DNA of 64,000 bases, taken from the NCBI RefSeq assembly GCF_023650515.1, contig NZ_CP096016.1:2070001-2134000 (forward strand), read 5' to 3'. Shown one piece after another: positions 12,266 to 23,781 of this stretch. Origin of the DNA: Alkalimarinus coralli. Lineage in GTDB: Bacteria; Pseudomonadota; Gammaproteobacteria; Pseudomonadales; Oleiphilaceae. The translations under genes were made by a program, and so were the position numbers. The notes below the pieces were generated by a model. The model did not search any database, was not told where the DNA came from, and worked only from the letters and a program-made list of their open reading frames with translations. The first letter of the stretch is position 1. Each line of letters opens with the position of its first letter.

Positions 12266-12314
12266 GCACCCATTTAGTACATTAACTCGAGTTAAGTGCA
12301 CTATAAGTGGGCGC
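12266..12314. repeat. imperfect palindrome in the sdhC/gltA region
   Basis: The centre TTAACTCGAGTTAA (12282-12295) is a perfect 14-bp palindrome. The arms continue outward with few mismatches and small gaps to GCACCC on the left and GGGCGC on the right. It could be an operator for a dimeric regulator or a stem-loop in the gltA leader. Confidence 0.5.
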
Positions 12315-12570
12315 GAATGCAAATTACGTCATATGTTATATAGACATGTGCTTTAACGCGCTAATTTTTGTAGGTGAATCATATTTGGCACTTGTTTTTA
12401 AGGCTCGTAAAAAGCCTGCATTAACTTAAACAATGCATTTCTTTTTTAACAAACCGAGCCTGGTAAATAGGCACAATACCTAAAGACAGTAATTACCCCC
12501 ATCAAGGGCAAACACTTTGTTTAGGTATAGCGCATGAAATTAGGCATAGCACTGACCATAGGAGAGCACC

Positions 12571-13842
12571 ATGACTGATAAAAAAGCACAGTTATCGGTG
12601 GGCGATATTAATGTTGAGTTCCCTGTTTATTCAGGAACTGAAGGCCCAGATGTAATTGATGTACGAGGATTAGTAGCCCAAGGCTTATTTACTTATGACC
12701 CTGGCTTCGTATCTACCGCCGCCTGCGAATCAAAGATCACATACATCGACGGTGACAACGGTATCCTATTACACAGGGGATACCCAATAGAACAACTCGC
12801 CGAAAGCTCCGACTACCTGGAGTTATGCTACCTGCTAGTTCGCGGCGAACTACCCTCTAAAGAGGAAAGCGAGCAATTTCGTCAAACCGTTGGCCAACAC
12901 ACAATGGTTCACGACCAGATGACCCACTTCTTTAATGGATTTAGACGTGACGCACACCCTATGGCAATTATGTGCGGCGTAGTGGGTGCCTTGTCAGCCT
13001 TCTACCATGACAAAGACTTTTCAGATCAGGAACACCGTGACATCGCAATGTTCAGGCTTGTCGCTAAAATGCCGACTGTCGCAGCCATGTGCTACAAGTA
13101 CTCTTTGGGTCAACCTTTTATCTACCCAAAAAACAACCTGAATTACTCTGAAAACTTCCTGCACATGATGTTCAGCACGCCTTGCGGCGACTACAAGATC
13201 GATCCAGTTATTGCAAAAGCAATGGATAAAATCTTCATGCTGCACGCAGACCATGAACAAAACGCATCAACTTCAACTGTTAGACTGGCAGGATCAACTG
13301 GTGCAAACCCATTCGCATGTATTGCATCTGGAATTGCAGCACTATGGGGGCCAGCTCACGGCGGAGCCAACGAAGCTGTACTGACAATGCTTGAAGAGAT
13401 TGGCGATGTGGAAAATATCGACACATTCGTTGCCAAAGCAAAAGATAAAGACGACCCATTCCGCCTAATGGGATTCGGCCACCGTGTTTATAAAAACTTT
13501 GACCCTCGCGCCAAAGTTATGCGTGAAACATGCGACGAAGTTCTAAAAGCATTAGGCCTTGAGAATGATCCTCTGCTAAAAATCGCGAAGCGCCTTGAGC
13601 AAATTGCACTTGAAGATGAATACTTCATTAAGCGCAAGCTATACCCTAACGTAGACTTCTACTCCGGTATAATCCTCAAAGCAGTAGGTATTCCCGTCTC
13701 AATGTTTACCGTTATCTTTGCCATGTCGCGAACCATCGGCTGGTTCTCACACTGGAACGAGATGGTAAGCGAAAACTATAGAATTGGCAGACCACGTCAA
13801 CTATACACAGGCTACAGCAAGCGCGACTACCCTAAAAAGTAA
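12571..13842 (+). CDS. gltA: citrate synthase
   Basis: Type II (hexameric, NADH-sensitive family) citrate synthase condensing oxaloacetate and acetyl-CoA. Catalytic residues are visible in [25 protein letters not shown] and NVDFYSG (the aspartate). The N-terminal beta-domain typical of Gram-negative enzymes is present (residues 1-60). Length 423 matches the family (E. coli 427). A GGAGAG ribosome-binding site lies 6 to 7 bases before the ATG. It is transcribed away from sdhCDAB and followed by a strong terminator. Confidence 0.98.
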   Translation: MTDKKAQLSVGDINVEFPVYSGTEGPDVIDVRGLVAQGLFTYDPGFVSTAACESKITYIDGDNGILLHRGYPIEQLAESSDYLELCYLLVRGELPSKEESEQFRQTVGQHTMVHDQMTHFFNGFRRDAHPMAIMCGVVGALSAFYHDKDFSDQEHRDIAMFRLVAKMPTVAAMCYKYSLGQPFIYPKNNLNYSENFLHMMFSTPCGDYKIDPVIAKAMDKIFMLHADHEQNASTSTVRLAGSTGANPFACIASGIAALWGPAHGGANEAVLTMLEEIGDVENIDTFVAKAKDKDDPFRLMGFGHRVYKNFDPRAKVMRETCDEVLKALGLENDPLLKIAKRLEQIALEDEYFIKRKLYPNVDFYSGIILKAVGIPVSMFTVIFAMSRTIGWFSHWNEMVSENYRIGRPRQLYTGYSKRDYPKK

Positions 13843-13853
13843 GTCAATAACGC

Positions 13854-13890
13854 AATAAAAAAGGGCCTCTTCCGATGGCCCTTTTTTATT
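13854..13890 (+). terminator. rho-independent terminator of gltA
   Basis: Stem of 14 bp (AATAAAAAAGGGCC / GGCCCTTTTTTATT) with a nine-base loop, starting 12 bases after the gltA stop. The run of T follows on the plus strand and a run of A precedes, so it can work in both directions. Confidence 0.88.
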
Positions 13891-13950
13891 GCCTACCCAA
13901 TTTAAACATCACCACACAACAAAAACCCAAAGACACTCAACAACACTGAA

Positions 13951-13972
13951 GGGCGAGAGAACCCTCTCGCCC
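13951..13972 (-). terminator. hairpin after topA
   Basis: GC-rich 9-bp stem GGGCGAGAG/CTCTCGCCC with a four-base loop, nine bases past the topA stop. The U-tract is poor (TTCAGTG), so termination strength is uncertain. The bidirectional gltA terminator lies behind it. Confidence 0.5.
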
Positions 13973-13980
13973 GACAACGA

Positions 13981-16656
13981 CTAGCTCTTTACTTTTTTCT
14001 TAGTGGCTGTTTTCTTGGTCACTTTCTTCTTTTTCGCCTCTGTTTCGACCCACTTCGAGCCCTCATAATGAGCTGACCACCCACTCGCCTTACCATCCAC
14101 TTCTGTCATCACATACTGCTCTTTATTTTTCCGGCTATAGCGAATAATTGACGGATTGCCATCCGGGTCTTCCACCGGAGCCGAGAACAAGAACTCATAT
14201 TTGGAGTCAATCTCGTCCTTGTGCGGCAATATTTCCTTCACTAACGGCGCTCTTGTTTCACGATTTTTCGGGAACTTGCTAGCAGCCAAAAACAAACCAG
14301 CCGCACCATCTCTCAATACGTATGTATCCTCAACCTTCTCACATGCGAGCTCTGGCATTTGCACAGGATCCATCTTTGGCGGTGCAGCCTCTCCACTCCT
14401 CAATAACTTGCGTGTATTTTTACAGGATTCGTTAGTACAGCCAAAGTACTTGCCAAAGCGCCCTGACTTTAGCTGCATCTCTGAACCACACTTATCGCAC
14501 TCTAGTAGCGGCCCATCATACCCCTTAATCTTAAACGTACCCTTTTCTACTTCATACCCGGAGCAATCAGGATTGTTTCCGCAGACATGCAGCTTGCGCT
14601 GCTCATCAATCAAATAGCTATCCATCGCAGTATCACAAATACTACAACGCTTCTTCTTTCGCAGAAGGCGAGACTCACCTTCATCGTCATCATCCACACT
14701 AACAACATCATCGCCCAACACAAGATTTATCGTGCTCTTACAGCGCTCTTTTGGCGGAAGCGAATAACCGGAGCAACCAAGAAAAACTCCCGTACTGGCT
14801 GTTCTAATCTGCATATTCCGACCACAGCTAGGGCACTCGATATCTGTTTCGGTGGGCTGATTTTCCCTCATCCCCCCTTCTGGCGATTCAGCTTGCTCCA
14901 GCTGACCCGTAAACCCTTTATAAAACGTATTTAATACGTCCTTCCAATCTTTTTCACCATTAGCAACATCATCCAACTTCTCTTCCATATTGGCAGTAAA
15001 GCTGTAGTCCATCAGATCATCGAACGACTCAATTAAACGCTCAATGACAATGTCACCCATTTTTTCTGCATAAAAACGTCGGTTTTGAAGCCTGACATAA
15101 CCTCGTTCCTGAATGGTAGAGATAATCGATGCATAGGTTGAAGGGCGTCCAATTCCTCGCTTTTCCAACTCTTTAACGAGACTCGCCTCAGTATATCTTG
15201 GAGATGGTTTAGTAAAGTGCTGCTTAGGTTCCAGGGCTTTAAGGTCGAGCACCTGCCCAACCTCAAGATCAGGCAAAATAATATCATCATCTTTTTTACC
15301 GAAGGACGGAAGTATTTTGGTATACCCCTCGAACTTCATAACCCGCCCCTTGGTTCTCAACAAGAACTCACCGGCAGATACCGTTACTGAGGTACTTAAA
15401 TATTGAGCATCCTTCATCTGACAAGCAACAAACTGCCTCCAGATCAAGTCATAAAGCCTTTCAGCATCTTTCTCCAAGCCAGAGACCTGAAAACCCATTA
15501 CTTCAACGTTTGATGGCCGAATAGCCTCATGCGCCTCTTGAGCGCCATCTTTACTAGAATAGATACGCGGCTGATCATTCAGATAGTCCGAACCAACGCT
15601 TTTGTTAATATAAGCCCTACACGCCTCCACAGCCTCCTTACTGAGGTTGGTTGAGTCAGTTCGCATGTAGGTGATGTAACCAGCCTCATACAACCTCTGA
15701 GCCAGCATCATGGTCTTTTTAACACTAAAGCCTAAACGTGTACTCGCTGCTTGCTGCAATGTTGACGTAATAAACGGTGGATTAGGCTTGGAACTTGTTG
15801 GCCGATCCTCTCTTCTATCAACCTTATAAGAAGCACTATTTAAAAACTCAAGATACTCCGTCGTCTCTTTCTCGCTAACAGGACGGAAATTTTCATTCTT
15901 ATACTTGGTTACCTGAAACCGAGTAGACGACTCCTTCTTGGCAAGCAGATCCGCATAAACCTCCCAAAATTCTTCCGGGTTAAATGCCCTTATCTCCTGC
16001 TCGCGTTCAACGATCAACCGAACAGCAACCGACTGAACCCTACCCGCTGATAGCCCTCTCGCCACTTTACTCCAGAGCAGAGGAGACACCATAAAGCCAA
16101 CCACTCTATCCAGAAAGCGCCTGGCTTGCTGTGCGTTAACTCTTGATTGATCAAGCTCACCCGGTGTTTCAAAAGCTTCCTGAATGGCTTTTTTTGTTAT
16201 TTCATTAAAAACAACACGCTTATACCGGGACTCATCTCCACCAATTGATTCCATTAAATGCCATGCAATAGCCTCCCCCTCTCTATCCAAATCCGTTGCG
16301 AGATAGATGCTGTCAGCACTCTTTGCAAGCCGCTGCAATTCACTCACGACCTTTTCTTTACCTGGCAGAACCTGATAGTTGGCAGCCCAATCCTTTTCCG
16401 GGTTAACCCCCATCCTGGCAATAAGCTGCTCTTTTGCTTTCCGTTTCTTGTTTTCAGCTTTTTCTTCAGGGCTCATTTTCCTGGTTTTGGCTGCGGCTTT
16501 TGCTCTCTCTGCAGGAGTAGATGTGCTTGCCGAACCACTCGTTGGCAGATCCCTTATATGACCCACACTCGATTTAACGACAAACTCAGAACCTAGATAC
16601 TTATTAATAGTCTTTGCTTTTGCAGGAGACTCGACGATGACCAGTGATTTACCCAT
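13981..16656 (-). CDS. topA: DNA topoisomerase I
   Basis: Type IA topoisomerase that relaxes negative supercoils. The TOPRIM domain begins with [14 protein letters not shown] and holds [14 protein letters not shown] (acidic metal-binding triad). The catalytic tyrosine is in [13 protein letters not shown] (about residue 330). Three C-terminal four-cysteine zinc ribbons follow (CPSCGR...C, CSICD...C, CDKCGS...C), then a Lys-rich tail. A charged Ala/Lys insertion at about 40-85 inside the TOPRIM region resembles Pseudomonas-type enzymes. Length 891 is typical. It is convergent with gltA, and a good promoter lies upstream. Confidence 0.97.
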   Translation of the reverse strand: MGKSLVIVESPAKAKTINKYLGSEFVVKSSVGHIRDLPTSGSASTSTPAERAKAAAKTRKMSPEEKAENKKRKAKEQLIARMGVNPEKDWAANYQVLPGKEKVVSELQRLAKSADSIYLATDLDREGEAIAWHLMESIGGDESRYKRVVFNEITKKAIQEAFETPGELDQSRVNAQQARRFLDRVVGFMVSPLLWSKVARGLSAGRVQSVAVRLIVEREQEIRAFNPEEFWEVYADLLAKKESSTRFQVTKYKNENFRPVSEKETTEYLEFLNSASYKVDRREDRPTSSKPNPPFITSTLQQAASTRLGFSVKKTMMLAQRLYEAGYITYMRTDSTNLSKEAVEACRAYINKSVGSDYLNDQPRIYSSKDGAQEAHEAIRPSNVEVMGFQVSGLEKDAERLYDLIWRQFVACQMKDAQYLSTSVTVSAGEFLLRTKGRVMKFEGYTKILPSFGKKDDDIILPDLEVGQVLDLKALEPKQHFTKPSPRYTEASLVKELEKRGIGRPSTYASIISTIQERGYVRLQNRRFYAEKMGDIVIERLIESFDDLMDYSFTANMEEKLDDVANGEKDWKDVLNTFYKGFTGQLEQAESPEGGMRENQPTETDIECPSCGRNMQIRTASTGVFLGCSGYSLPPKERCKSTINLVLGDDVVSVDDDDEGESRLLRKKKRCSICDTAMDSYLIDEQRKLHVCGNNPDCSGYEVEKGTFKIKGYDGPLLECDKCGSEMQLKSGRFGKYFGCTNESCKNTRKLLRSGEAAPPKMDPVQMPELACEKVEDTYVLRDGAAGLFLAASKFPKNRETRAPLVKEILPHKDEIDSKYEFLFSAPVEDPDGNPSIIRYSRKNKEQYVMTEVDGKASGWSAHYEGSKWVETEAKKKKVTKKTATKKKVKS

Positions 16657-16724
16657 AAAATTCCGTTAACTTTATTCTGCAACTGATTGAAAACATCAGA
16701 TTAACTAAAATAGATTTGGCGACA

Positions 16725-16753
16725 TATATAAGTTGTTGTAGACGAAGGGTCAA
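16725..16753 (-). promoter_or_regulatory. candidate topA promoter
   Basis: On the minus strand TTGACC (16748-16753) and TATATA (16725-16730) are separated by 17 bases, about 70 bases upstream of the topA ATG. Confidence 0.55.
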
Positions 16754-16897
16754 GTTATTACCAGATTTTTTTAATATTCCTAAAGCCGCAAGAGGAACAT
16801 TTTTATACCTTTAAAACGCTTAACACGCTTAGTATTCCTTGAGTCATTAAGCTAATATTAACAACACAATACTTAAGCAAGCGGTAATTTCACATAA

Positions 16898-17635
16898 ATG
16901 ACAACAGTAATTATTTTTAGCATTCTGGGCGGACTTCTACTGCTTTCTATTATATTTAGCTCACTCGCCCATAAGAGACAGCAAGCACTCTCATTAAAAA
17001 AAGCCAAAATTAATCAGCTTGGACGAAGCATCTCTGACTTACAGGAAACACTCAACACGGTTTTGCAGGTTGATTCTTCGTACGACTTGATATTGATATT
17101 ACATCAACAAGTTTTGACGCTCATCGAAAAAAAACTGAATCTAGACCCAGACAACCAACTCACACAACAGCTACTTGAGCAACAAAAACTCCTCAACAGC
17201 CAGTATCGAAAGAAACAGAGGCCTGTTGAAGTGTGCAGAGTCATGGTGAGCGATGAAGCCATTAATCTCGCAAACTTTCAACTGCTTCAAGCAACGAAAC
17301 TACTAAATAAATTTAAACTGAACAAAAAAATATCACCCGCAAAATTCAGCGAACTATCAAACCATATACAAAGACTAAAACTTGATATTGAGGTTGAAAG
17401 CCATATCGCGCAGGCTGACCGCTATCTGGAAAGCAAAGATATTGTGATGACCCAGTCCCATCTAAAACAAGCCAGAGAGTCTCTCAGGGCGTTTCCTTTG
17501 GACTTTCCGGAAAAATCTCAACTTATTAGAACACTTTCAGAGCGCATCAAAAACATAAACAAGACAAATGCCGTACAAATCTCTGATAACCCGCCACCAG
17601 AAACAGAAAATACAAATTCTGACGAGTCCTGTTAA
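16898..17635 (+). CDS. membrane-anchored coiled-coil protein of unknown function
   Basis: Function unknown. The 245-residue product has one N-terminal transmembrane helix (about 3-23, TVIIFSILGGLLLLSIIFSSL) and a largely helical, Gln/Leu/Lys-rich body. The body has no enzymatic motif that I recognise and includes coiled-coil-prone stretches near 30-110 and 140-220. The C-terminus is polar and probably disordered. It sits between topA and fadA; a conserved hypothetical gene occupies the same slot in Pseudomonas aeruginosa (from memory PA3012), so a conserved role is likely. It shares a bidirectional terminator with fadA. Confidence 0.8.
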   Translation: MTTVIIFSILGGLLLLSIIFSSLAHKRQQALSLKKAKINQLGRSISDLQETLNTVLQVDSSYDLILILHQQVLTLIEKKLNLDPDNQLTQQLLEQQKLLNSQYRKKQRPVEVCRVMVSDEAINLANFQLLQATKLLNKFKLNKKISPAKFSELSNHIQRLKLDIEVESHIAQADRYLESKDIVMTQSHLKQARESLRAFPLDFPEKSQLIRTLSERIKNINKTNAVQISDNPPPETENTNSDESC

Positions 17636-17665
17636 CCTAAACATATCCCAATAAAACCCAAAAAC

Positions 17666-17694
17666 AAAAAAAACCGGGCAAGCCCGGTTTTTTT
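17666..17694 (+). terminator. bidirectional terminator between the hypothetical gene and fadA
   Basis: Stem AAACCGGGC/GCCCGGTTT (17671-17679 and 17682-17690) flanked by A-run and T-run. It lies between convergent genes and can end both transcripts. Confidence 0.85.
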
Positions 17695-17720
17695 AGCTAG
17701 AGTAGCCTATTTGACAACGC

Positions 17721-18923
<1,203 letters not shown>

Positions 18924-18930
18924 TCAGCTA

Positions 18931-21081
18931 TTAACCGAAATACTTCTTGCCAGCTTTAGCCATTTCTCTCATACCTTCTGTTGGTTGGTATAGAGCACCC
19001 AGATCTGCATATTTGTCTGCGATTTCACAGAACTTATCAACACCCATAGCATCGATATAACGAAGAGCACCACCATGGAATGGAGGGAAACCGATGCCGA
19101 AGATAAGACCCATATCAGCTTCAGCTGGAGTCTCAACAATACCATCTTCTAAACAACGAACAGTTTCAATACACAATGGAACCATCATTCGCTCAATGAT
19201 TTGCTCATCGGTGAACTCTTGCTGCTTCTCAACAATAGGCTTAAGCATGTCATAAACAGACTCATCTACAACTTTCTTCTGCTTGCCTTTGCGGTCTAGC
19301 TCATACTGGTAGAAGCCCTTATCAGTCTTCTGACCGTAACGTCCAGCCTCAAACATGACGTCGATTGCAGTTGCGCTGTCATACTTCATGCGATCAGGGA
19401 AACCATCTGCCATTACATCGCCAGCATGCTTACCAGTATCCATACCTACTACATCAAGCAAGTAAGCAGGGCCCATAGGCCATCCAAACTTCTCCATAAT
19501 CTTGTCTACACGCTGATAGTCTGCACCATCACGAACAAGACCAATGAAACCACCGAAGTAAGGGAACAATACACGGTTAACCAAGAAACCAGGGCAGTCG
19601 TTAACGACGACAGGTGTTTTACCCATTGCCTTTGCATATGCAACAGTTGTTGCAATTGTTTCTTCGCTCGTCTTCTCACCACGGATAACTTCAACCAGTG
19701 GCATCATATTTACTGGATTGAAGAAGTGCATACCACAGAAGTTTTCTGGGCGCTTAAGGTTCTTAGCCAGCAAGTTAACAGAGATAGTAGAGGTGTTAGT
19801 TGTCAGTATCGTATCTTCGCGAACCTGATCTTCCACTTCACAAAGAACAATATCTTTAACTTTTGGATTCTCAACAACAGCTTCTACAACCAAGTCTACG
19901 TTTTTGAAATCGCCGTAGCTTAGCGCTGGAGTGATATTGTTAAGCACATCTGCCATCTTGGCAGCTGTCATACGCTTCTTATCAACACGTTTGGTCAGAA
20001 GCTTTTTAGCTTCACTCAAGCCTAGATCGATACCTGCCTGGGCAATATCCTTCATGATGATTGGAGTGCCTTTGAGCGCAGACTGATATGCAACACCACC
20101 GCCCATGATACCAGCACCCAGAACAGCGGCCAGTTTCACATCACTAGCTTTTGGCTCAAGGTCTTTTGCCTTTTTCTTCAACTCTTGATCATTCAGGAAA
20201 AGACCAATCAATGATGCCGACACAGAAGTCTTGGCCATCTTGGCAAAGCCTTTTGCTTCAACTTCGATTGCCTTATCACGAGACATTCCAGCATGCTTCT
20301 GCATTACCTTAATAGCCTCTACCGGTGCAGGGTAATGAGGGCCTGCCTGACCAGCTACAAAACCTTTAGACGTTTCGAATACCATCATGCTTTCAAGCGG
20401 ATTAAGCTTAAGCTTGCTAGTCTTCTCTTCACGACGCGCTTTATAGTCAACCTTGCCGTTATTCGCCTGCTTAACCAAGTCGATCGCAGCATCAACCAAT
20501 GCTTCCGGCTCTACTACCGCGTCAACCGCTCCAAACTTAAGCGCAGCTTCTGGCTTGTATTCTTTTGTTCCGCAAATCCATTCGATAGCGTTATCTGCAC
20601 CAATCAAACGCGGCAAACGAACAGTACCACCAAAACCAGGGAAAATACCCAACTTGACTTCAGGTAACCCAACCTTCGCTTTAGTAGACATTACACGATA
20701 GTCTGTTGAAAGACACATTTCGAAACCGCCACCTAAAGCAATACCGTTGATTGCAGTGACCGTTGGAAAAGGAAGGTCTTCAATATCGCTAAATACGCTA
20801 TTGGCAGCCAGGTTGCTAGCAATCAGTTCTTCTTCAGGACCAGCAAACAAGTCTGTGAATTCAGTTATATCAGCACCAACGATGAAGCAGTCTTTAGTAC
20901 TTGTAACTATAAGACCCTTAATTCCTTTAGCACTTTTAAGCTTATCTGTTGCCGCACGCAGTTCTTCGATTGTAAGTCTATTAAATTTGTTAACCGACTC
21001 ACCGTCTAAATCAAAGTTTAGCTGAGCAATGCTGCCTTCGATCTCTTTAACCGTGATGGCTTTACCTTCGTAAATCATCAA
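18931..21081 (-). CDS. fadB: fatty-acid oxidation complex alpha subunit
   Basis: Multifunctional enoyl-CoA hydratase / 3-hydroxyacyl-CoA dehydrogenase of aerobic beta-oxidation. The N-terminal crotonase domain (1 to about 190) contains the oxyanion-hole and glutamate regions [12 protein letters not shown] and [15 protein letters not shown]. The NAD-binding domain starts near 313 ([13 protein letters not shown]), and the dehydrogenase catalytic His is in [16 protein letters not shown]. Length 716 matches E. coli FadB (729). It forms a heterotetramer with FadA. A PsrA-like operator lies about 215 bases upstream. Confidence 0.97.
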   Translation of the reverse strand: MMIYEGKAITVKEIEGSIAQLNFDLDGESVNKFNRLTIEELRAATDKLKSAKGIKGLIVTSTKDCFIVGADITEFTDLFAGPEEELIASNLAANSVFSDIEDLPFPTVTAINGIALGGGFEMCLSTDYRVMSTKAKVGLPEVKLGIFPGFGGTVRLPRLIGADNAIEWICGTKEYKPEAALKFGAVDAVVEPEALVDAAIDLVKQANNGKVDYKARREEKTSKLKLNPLESMMVFETSKGFVAGQAGPHYPAPVEAIKVMQKHAGMSRDKAIEVEAKGFAKMAKTSVSASLIGLFLNDQELKKKAKDLEPKASDVKLAAVLGAGIMGGGVAYQSALKGTPIIMKDIAQAGIDLGLSEAKKLLTKRVDKKRMTAAKMADVLNNITPALSYGDFKNVDLVVEAVVENPKVKDIVLCEVEDQVREDTILTTNTSTISVNLLAKNLKRPENFCGMHFFNPVNMMPLVEVIRGEKTSEETIATTVAYAKAMGKTPVVVNDCPGFLVNRVLFPYFGGFIGLVRDGADYQRVDKIMEKFGWPMGPAYLLDVVGMDTGKHAGDVMADGFPDRMKYDSATAIDVMFEAGRYGQKTDKGFYQYELDRKGKQKKVVDESVYDMLKPIVEKQQEFTDEQIIERMMVPLCIETVRCLEDGIVETPAEADMGLIFGIGFPPFHGGALRYIDAMGVDKFCEIADKYADLGALYQPTEGMREMAKAGKKYFG

Positions 21082-21739
21082 CTGTTCTCCAAGCTATTAG
21101 TAAGCACTGGCAATTAACATTCATTCACCCCCTTTTGGGAAGATTAAGAATGCAATTTAACCAGCATTGGATTAAAACGGCCCGTTTCAGTGTGTCGAAA
21201 AAAGCGTATTTTGCTACAAGAGTGCTAATTCGATTACACAAATATGTAACAATCTATAGCTATTATTCGCCACCGTAATTGGGCGCTCGATTCAAAATTC
21301 ATACGCTCGTTTGAATCTGGAGCGCACACCATGGAAAAAAATCGACCATTTGTCAATCGTTTCTACAGATTTATACATTCTAGTTGCAATCTGACGTTAT
21401 TGATAATGTTTAAAAAATATATTTATTAACCTTTATAATCAGTAGGTTATTTAAATATATTAATTAAGATAATTAAAACATCACGCTAACCAGTGCTGAA
21501 ATTTATTTTAAGATGAAACATTAATTAACAAAAAATTCTTGCAAGGCCTTTGCGCTTGCTTTAGCCTCGGCGATTAAGTATTTGTAACAACTCAATAAAA
21601 TACTACAATAAAAACTATGTCTGACTTAATGGCAGACTAAATAAATAAATCAGAGTAGCTTTACCTGAAGTCTATTTGATGACGCACCCCGCTCAGGTTT
21701 CTCTGCTCAGTGACTAAAATAATAAGACGGAGAGTGTCA
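21082..21739. other. fadB upstream region
   Basis: A 658-base AT-rich divergent region. It contains the palindrome at 21297-21316. A 32-codon plus-strand ORF (21331-21429, preceded by GGAG at 8 bases) could be a small protein, but I have no supporting evidence for it. The AT-rich stretch 21400-21480 may carry promoters. Confidence 0.5.
21297..21316. promoter_or_regulatory. PsrA-like operator upstream of fadBA
   Basis: ATTCATACGCTCGTTTGAAT is a 20-bp near-palindrome with half-site TTCAAACG. It fits my recollection of the site recognised by PsrA-type TetR regulators of fatty-acid oxidation in gammaproteobacteria. Longer flanks add GATTCAAA/TTTGAATC symmetry. Location in front of fadBA supports the reading; which regulator binds is inference. 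Confidence 0.45.
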
Positions 21740-22567
21740 ATGAAGCTATTCGCCGAATACTTTACGACGACTTATCGGCATTTAGCCAATACCTTTTTTT
21801 CAATCGCTCTATTATCAGTGGTAGCAACTGCCAGCGCACAAGAAAATGAAGAGGCAGCCAACCTTCTGAAAGGTTTCCACCAAGCCCAGATACAGTCCTA
21901 CTTCACCATAAACGCCTTTTATAACTTTAGCGCCAACGACGGAGACAAAGCCCTGTTAGGCGATATTAATGAAGCAATCAATGAAGTTAACACAATACTC
22001 AACGCCCTCGAAGCATACCAGTCGGTTGGTTATGTCAAAGAAGACATCTCTATAGCCACTGAAAAGTGGCAACTTTATAAAACCACACTCAATACCATCA
22101 TCAATGACATTCTTGATCAAGGCTATGCCGACTTACGCTTAATGTCAGATCTTGCACTTCAAAATCAGGATTTCACCAATCAGCTCGCATCGGCTTATGA
22201 GAAGGTTCTGCGAGAAACAAACTATAAACCCAACGAAGTTTCATCAAAAAGCCGAACATCAGCCCTGCTAATGGCCAGAATGATGACCAAGTATTCTGCT
22301 CGTACAACCTCAAATGTCAGCCAGGTTTTTCAGGGCAGCGAAACAGAAAAGACGATCGACGTACTGGCATCTGACCTAGATCAGCTACTTAAGTCATTGC
22401 TGTCAGTCAGCCAAGCCGAACAAAAGGATACAATAAACTCTGTTTTGACTAAATGGGATTTCATAAAGAGCTCGTATATCAATTACAACGAAAAGAACGT
22501 TAATTACGTTGTTAACCTTTACTCTAAACGCATTATTGATTCACTCGCAGATACATCAGACCTGTAA
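21740..22567 (+). CDS. secreted helical protein, function unknown
   Basis: The product begins with a signal peptide (MKLFAEYFTTTYRH, hydrophobic FFSIALLSVVATASA, cleavage likely after ASA). The mature part is about 240 residues, nearly all helical, without cysteines or catalytic motifs. Its helical pattern loosely recalls the periplasmic type IV pili/nitrate-sensor helical bundles, but there is no transmembrane or signalling domain after it. The frame extends to 21710; I chose ATG 21740 because CGGAGAG precedes it at the right distance and the signal peptide then starts properly. It is monocistronic, with an 11-bp inverted repeat after the stop. Confidence 0.75.
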   Translation: MKLFAEYFTTTYRHLANTFFSIALLSVVATASAQENEEAANLLKGFHQAQIQSYFTINAFYNFSANDGDKALLGDINEAINEVNTILNALEAYQSVGYVKEDISIATEKWQLYKTTLNTIINDILDQGYADLRLMSDLALQNQDFTNQLASAYEKVLRETNYKPNEVSSKSRTSALLMARMMTKYSARTTSNVSQVFQGSETEKTIDVLASDLDQLLKSLLSVSQAEQKDTINSVLTKWDFIKSSYINYNEKNVNYVVNLYSKRIIDSLADTSDL

Positions 22568-22581
22568 ACACAGATATACAA

Positions 22582-22615
22582 CTGGATGGCAGAAAAACAA
22601 CATACTGCCATCCAG
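22582..22615 (+). terminator. possible terminator after the secreted protein gene
   Basis: Perfect 11-bp inverted repeat CTGGATGGCAG/CTGCCATCCAG with a 12-base A-rich loop, 15 bases past the stop. The following CATTTTCC is only a short U-tract. Confidence 0.5.
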
Positions 22616-22697
22616 CATTTCCAGCTCCTACTTAGACCAAGCCCCTGCCTGCACTAGTTAAACCAAGTTAAACCAAGCTTCTGGCAGCCCCAAGCTC

Positions 22698-23174
22698 TTA
22701 AACCATCGCATGATTTACTCGGTCAAGGGCAAGTTTGATTTTTTCAACGTCTTCAGGCTCACCCGCTTCATTCCAAAATACCGAAGCACTTCCAGTCGTC
22801 AGCATTGCAAGACCACATGACGCAGGCAGAACCTGCATGGCTTGAAACACTGCCTCTCGGTCAACACCCGCCGGCACAGATTGATCGGTGAACACCCAAG
22901 AGCCACCCTCCTCTTTAAGAATATATAAAGCGCCTTGAAACGCCGTTCTGCGCTTCGAGAAGCTCAAGCTCTCATACAGCATCGTACCCAAAACGATATC
23001 TTCATACCTTACCAAGCGCTCTTTAAGCGCCTTATCAGGAACCCTTACCTTCAACCCTTCACGCATAGCCAGCTGTCTTAGCCGCATCCTCTGCCGATCT
23101 CTAGCGCTCGGCACTATCCAGAAAACAGAGCCCATTAGAGCCAGCACGACAAGTACTACAATCCATGAAGCCAC
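22698..23174 (-). CDS. small membrane-anchored protein of unknown function
   Basis: A 158-residue product with an N-terminal transmembrane helix (about 3-21, SWIVVLVVLALMGSVFWIV) followed by a basic stretch (RDRQRMRLRQLAMREG) and a soluble alpha/beta domain of about 120 residues. I recognise no motif. The organisation (anchor, positive cytoplasmic linker, small domain) suggests an inner-membrane protein facing the cytoplasm. It is divergent from the universal stress protein gene. Confidence 0.72.
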   Translation of the reverse strand: MASWIVVLVVLALMGSVFWIVPSARDRQRMRLRQLAMREGLKVRVPDKALKERLVRYEDIVLGTMLYESLSFSKRRTAFQGALYILKEEGGSWVFTDQSVPAGVDREAVFQAMQVLPASCGLAMLTTGSASVFWNEAGEPEDVEKIKLALDRVNHAMV

Positions 23175-23297
23175 AAAAACACCTTAATATTAAAAAATTG
23201 ATGGCGAACAATAATAGTCTAAAAGAAGTTTGCAATCTGCCTTCCCCCCATTAAAGTTATACACATGCAGCAGATAAACCATTAAGAAGGGACATAG

Positions 23298-23729
23298 ATG
23301 ATGGAATACACCAAAATTTTAGCCGCAATTGACCTTACAGAGGAGTCCACCCAGGTTCTTGATCGAGCAAGCAGCTTAGCCAAGCTATATAGCAGCCAAC
23401 TTGACATAGTGCACATCATTGAGCCTCTAGGGTACGCATACGGTGGAGACATCCCAATGGACTTAACAGAGGTGCAAACACAGCTGGAAGAGCACGCAAA
23501 GGCCTTTCTGGAGGGCGTTGGAAAGAAATATAGCATCCCCAGTGAAAACCAGCATGTCGTGATTGGCAGACCAGAAACAGAAATTCATCGCCTCGCCGAA
23601 GACAGCGCGAGCGACCTGGTGGTGGTCGGTAGCCATGGGCGGCATGGCATTCAGCTTTTACTGGGGTCAACGGCCAACGGCATTCTTCACGGTGCAAAGT
23701 GTGATGTACTAGCCGTTAGGATTCAGTAA
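23298..23729 (+). CDS. universal stress protein
   Basis: UspA-family protein of 143 residues. The fold signature is clear: YTKILAAIDLTEES at the N-terminus and the C-terminal ATP-binding pattern VVGSHGRHGIQLLLGSTANGILHGAKCDVLAVR (GxxGx9GS type). It is probably a cytoplasmic dimer induced under stress or stationary phase; ATP binding is inferred from the motif. GAAGGG precedes the ATG at six bases. It stands alone, with no operon partner. Confidence 0.93.
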   Translation: MMEYTKILAAIDLTEESTQVLDRASSLAKLYSSQLDIVHIIEPLGYAYGGDIPMDLTEVQTQLEEHAKAFLEGVGKKYSIPSENQHVVIGRPETEIHRLAEDSASDLVVVGSHGRHGIQLLLGSTANGILHGAKCDVLAVRIQ

Positions 23730-23781
23730 CTGGGGCAGGCTCTGCGATTAGGCTCGCCTGATTGCCTAATCGCAAACATAT

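Larger units (their letters stand above)
11994..12570. other. divergent sdhC/gltA control region
   Basis: A 577-base region between two divergent TCA-cycle transcription units with no convincing ORF. It contains a minus-strand sigma70-like promoter facing sdhC, a plus-strand one facing gltA, and a long imperfect palindrome at 12266-12314. A minus-strand ORF at 12083-12322 has no recognisable product and I left it out. Confidence 0.6.

Noticed and set aside
12083-12322. 79-codon minus-strand ORF upstream of sdhC
   Set aside because: Overlaps promoter elements and the palindrome, lacks a ribosome-binding site, and its translation matches nothing I know.
19426-19923. 165-codon open frame on the plus strand
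   Set aside because: Antisense to fadB with His/Tyr/Cys-rich translation; no ribosome-binding site and no known domain.
22656-22676. Two short direct repeats GTTAAACCAA
   Set aside because: Only two 10-bp copies in a non-coding gap; too little to call a repeat element.
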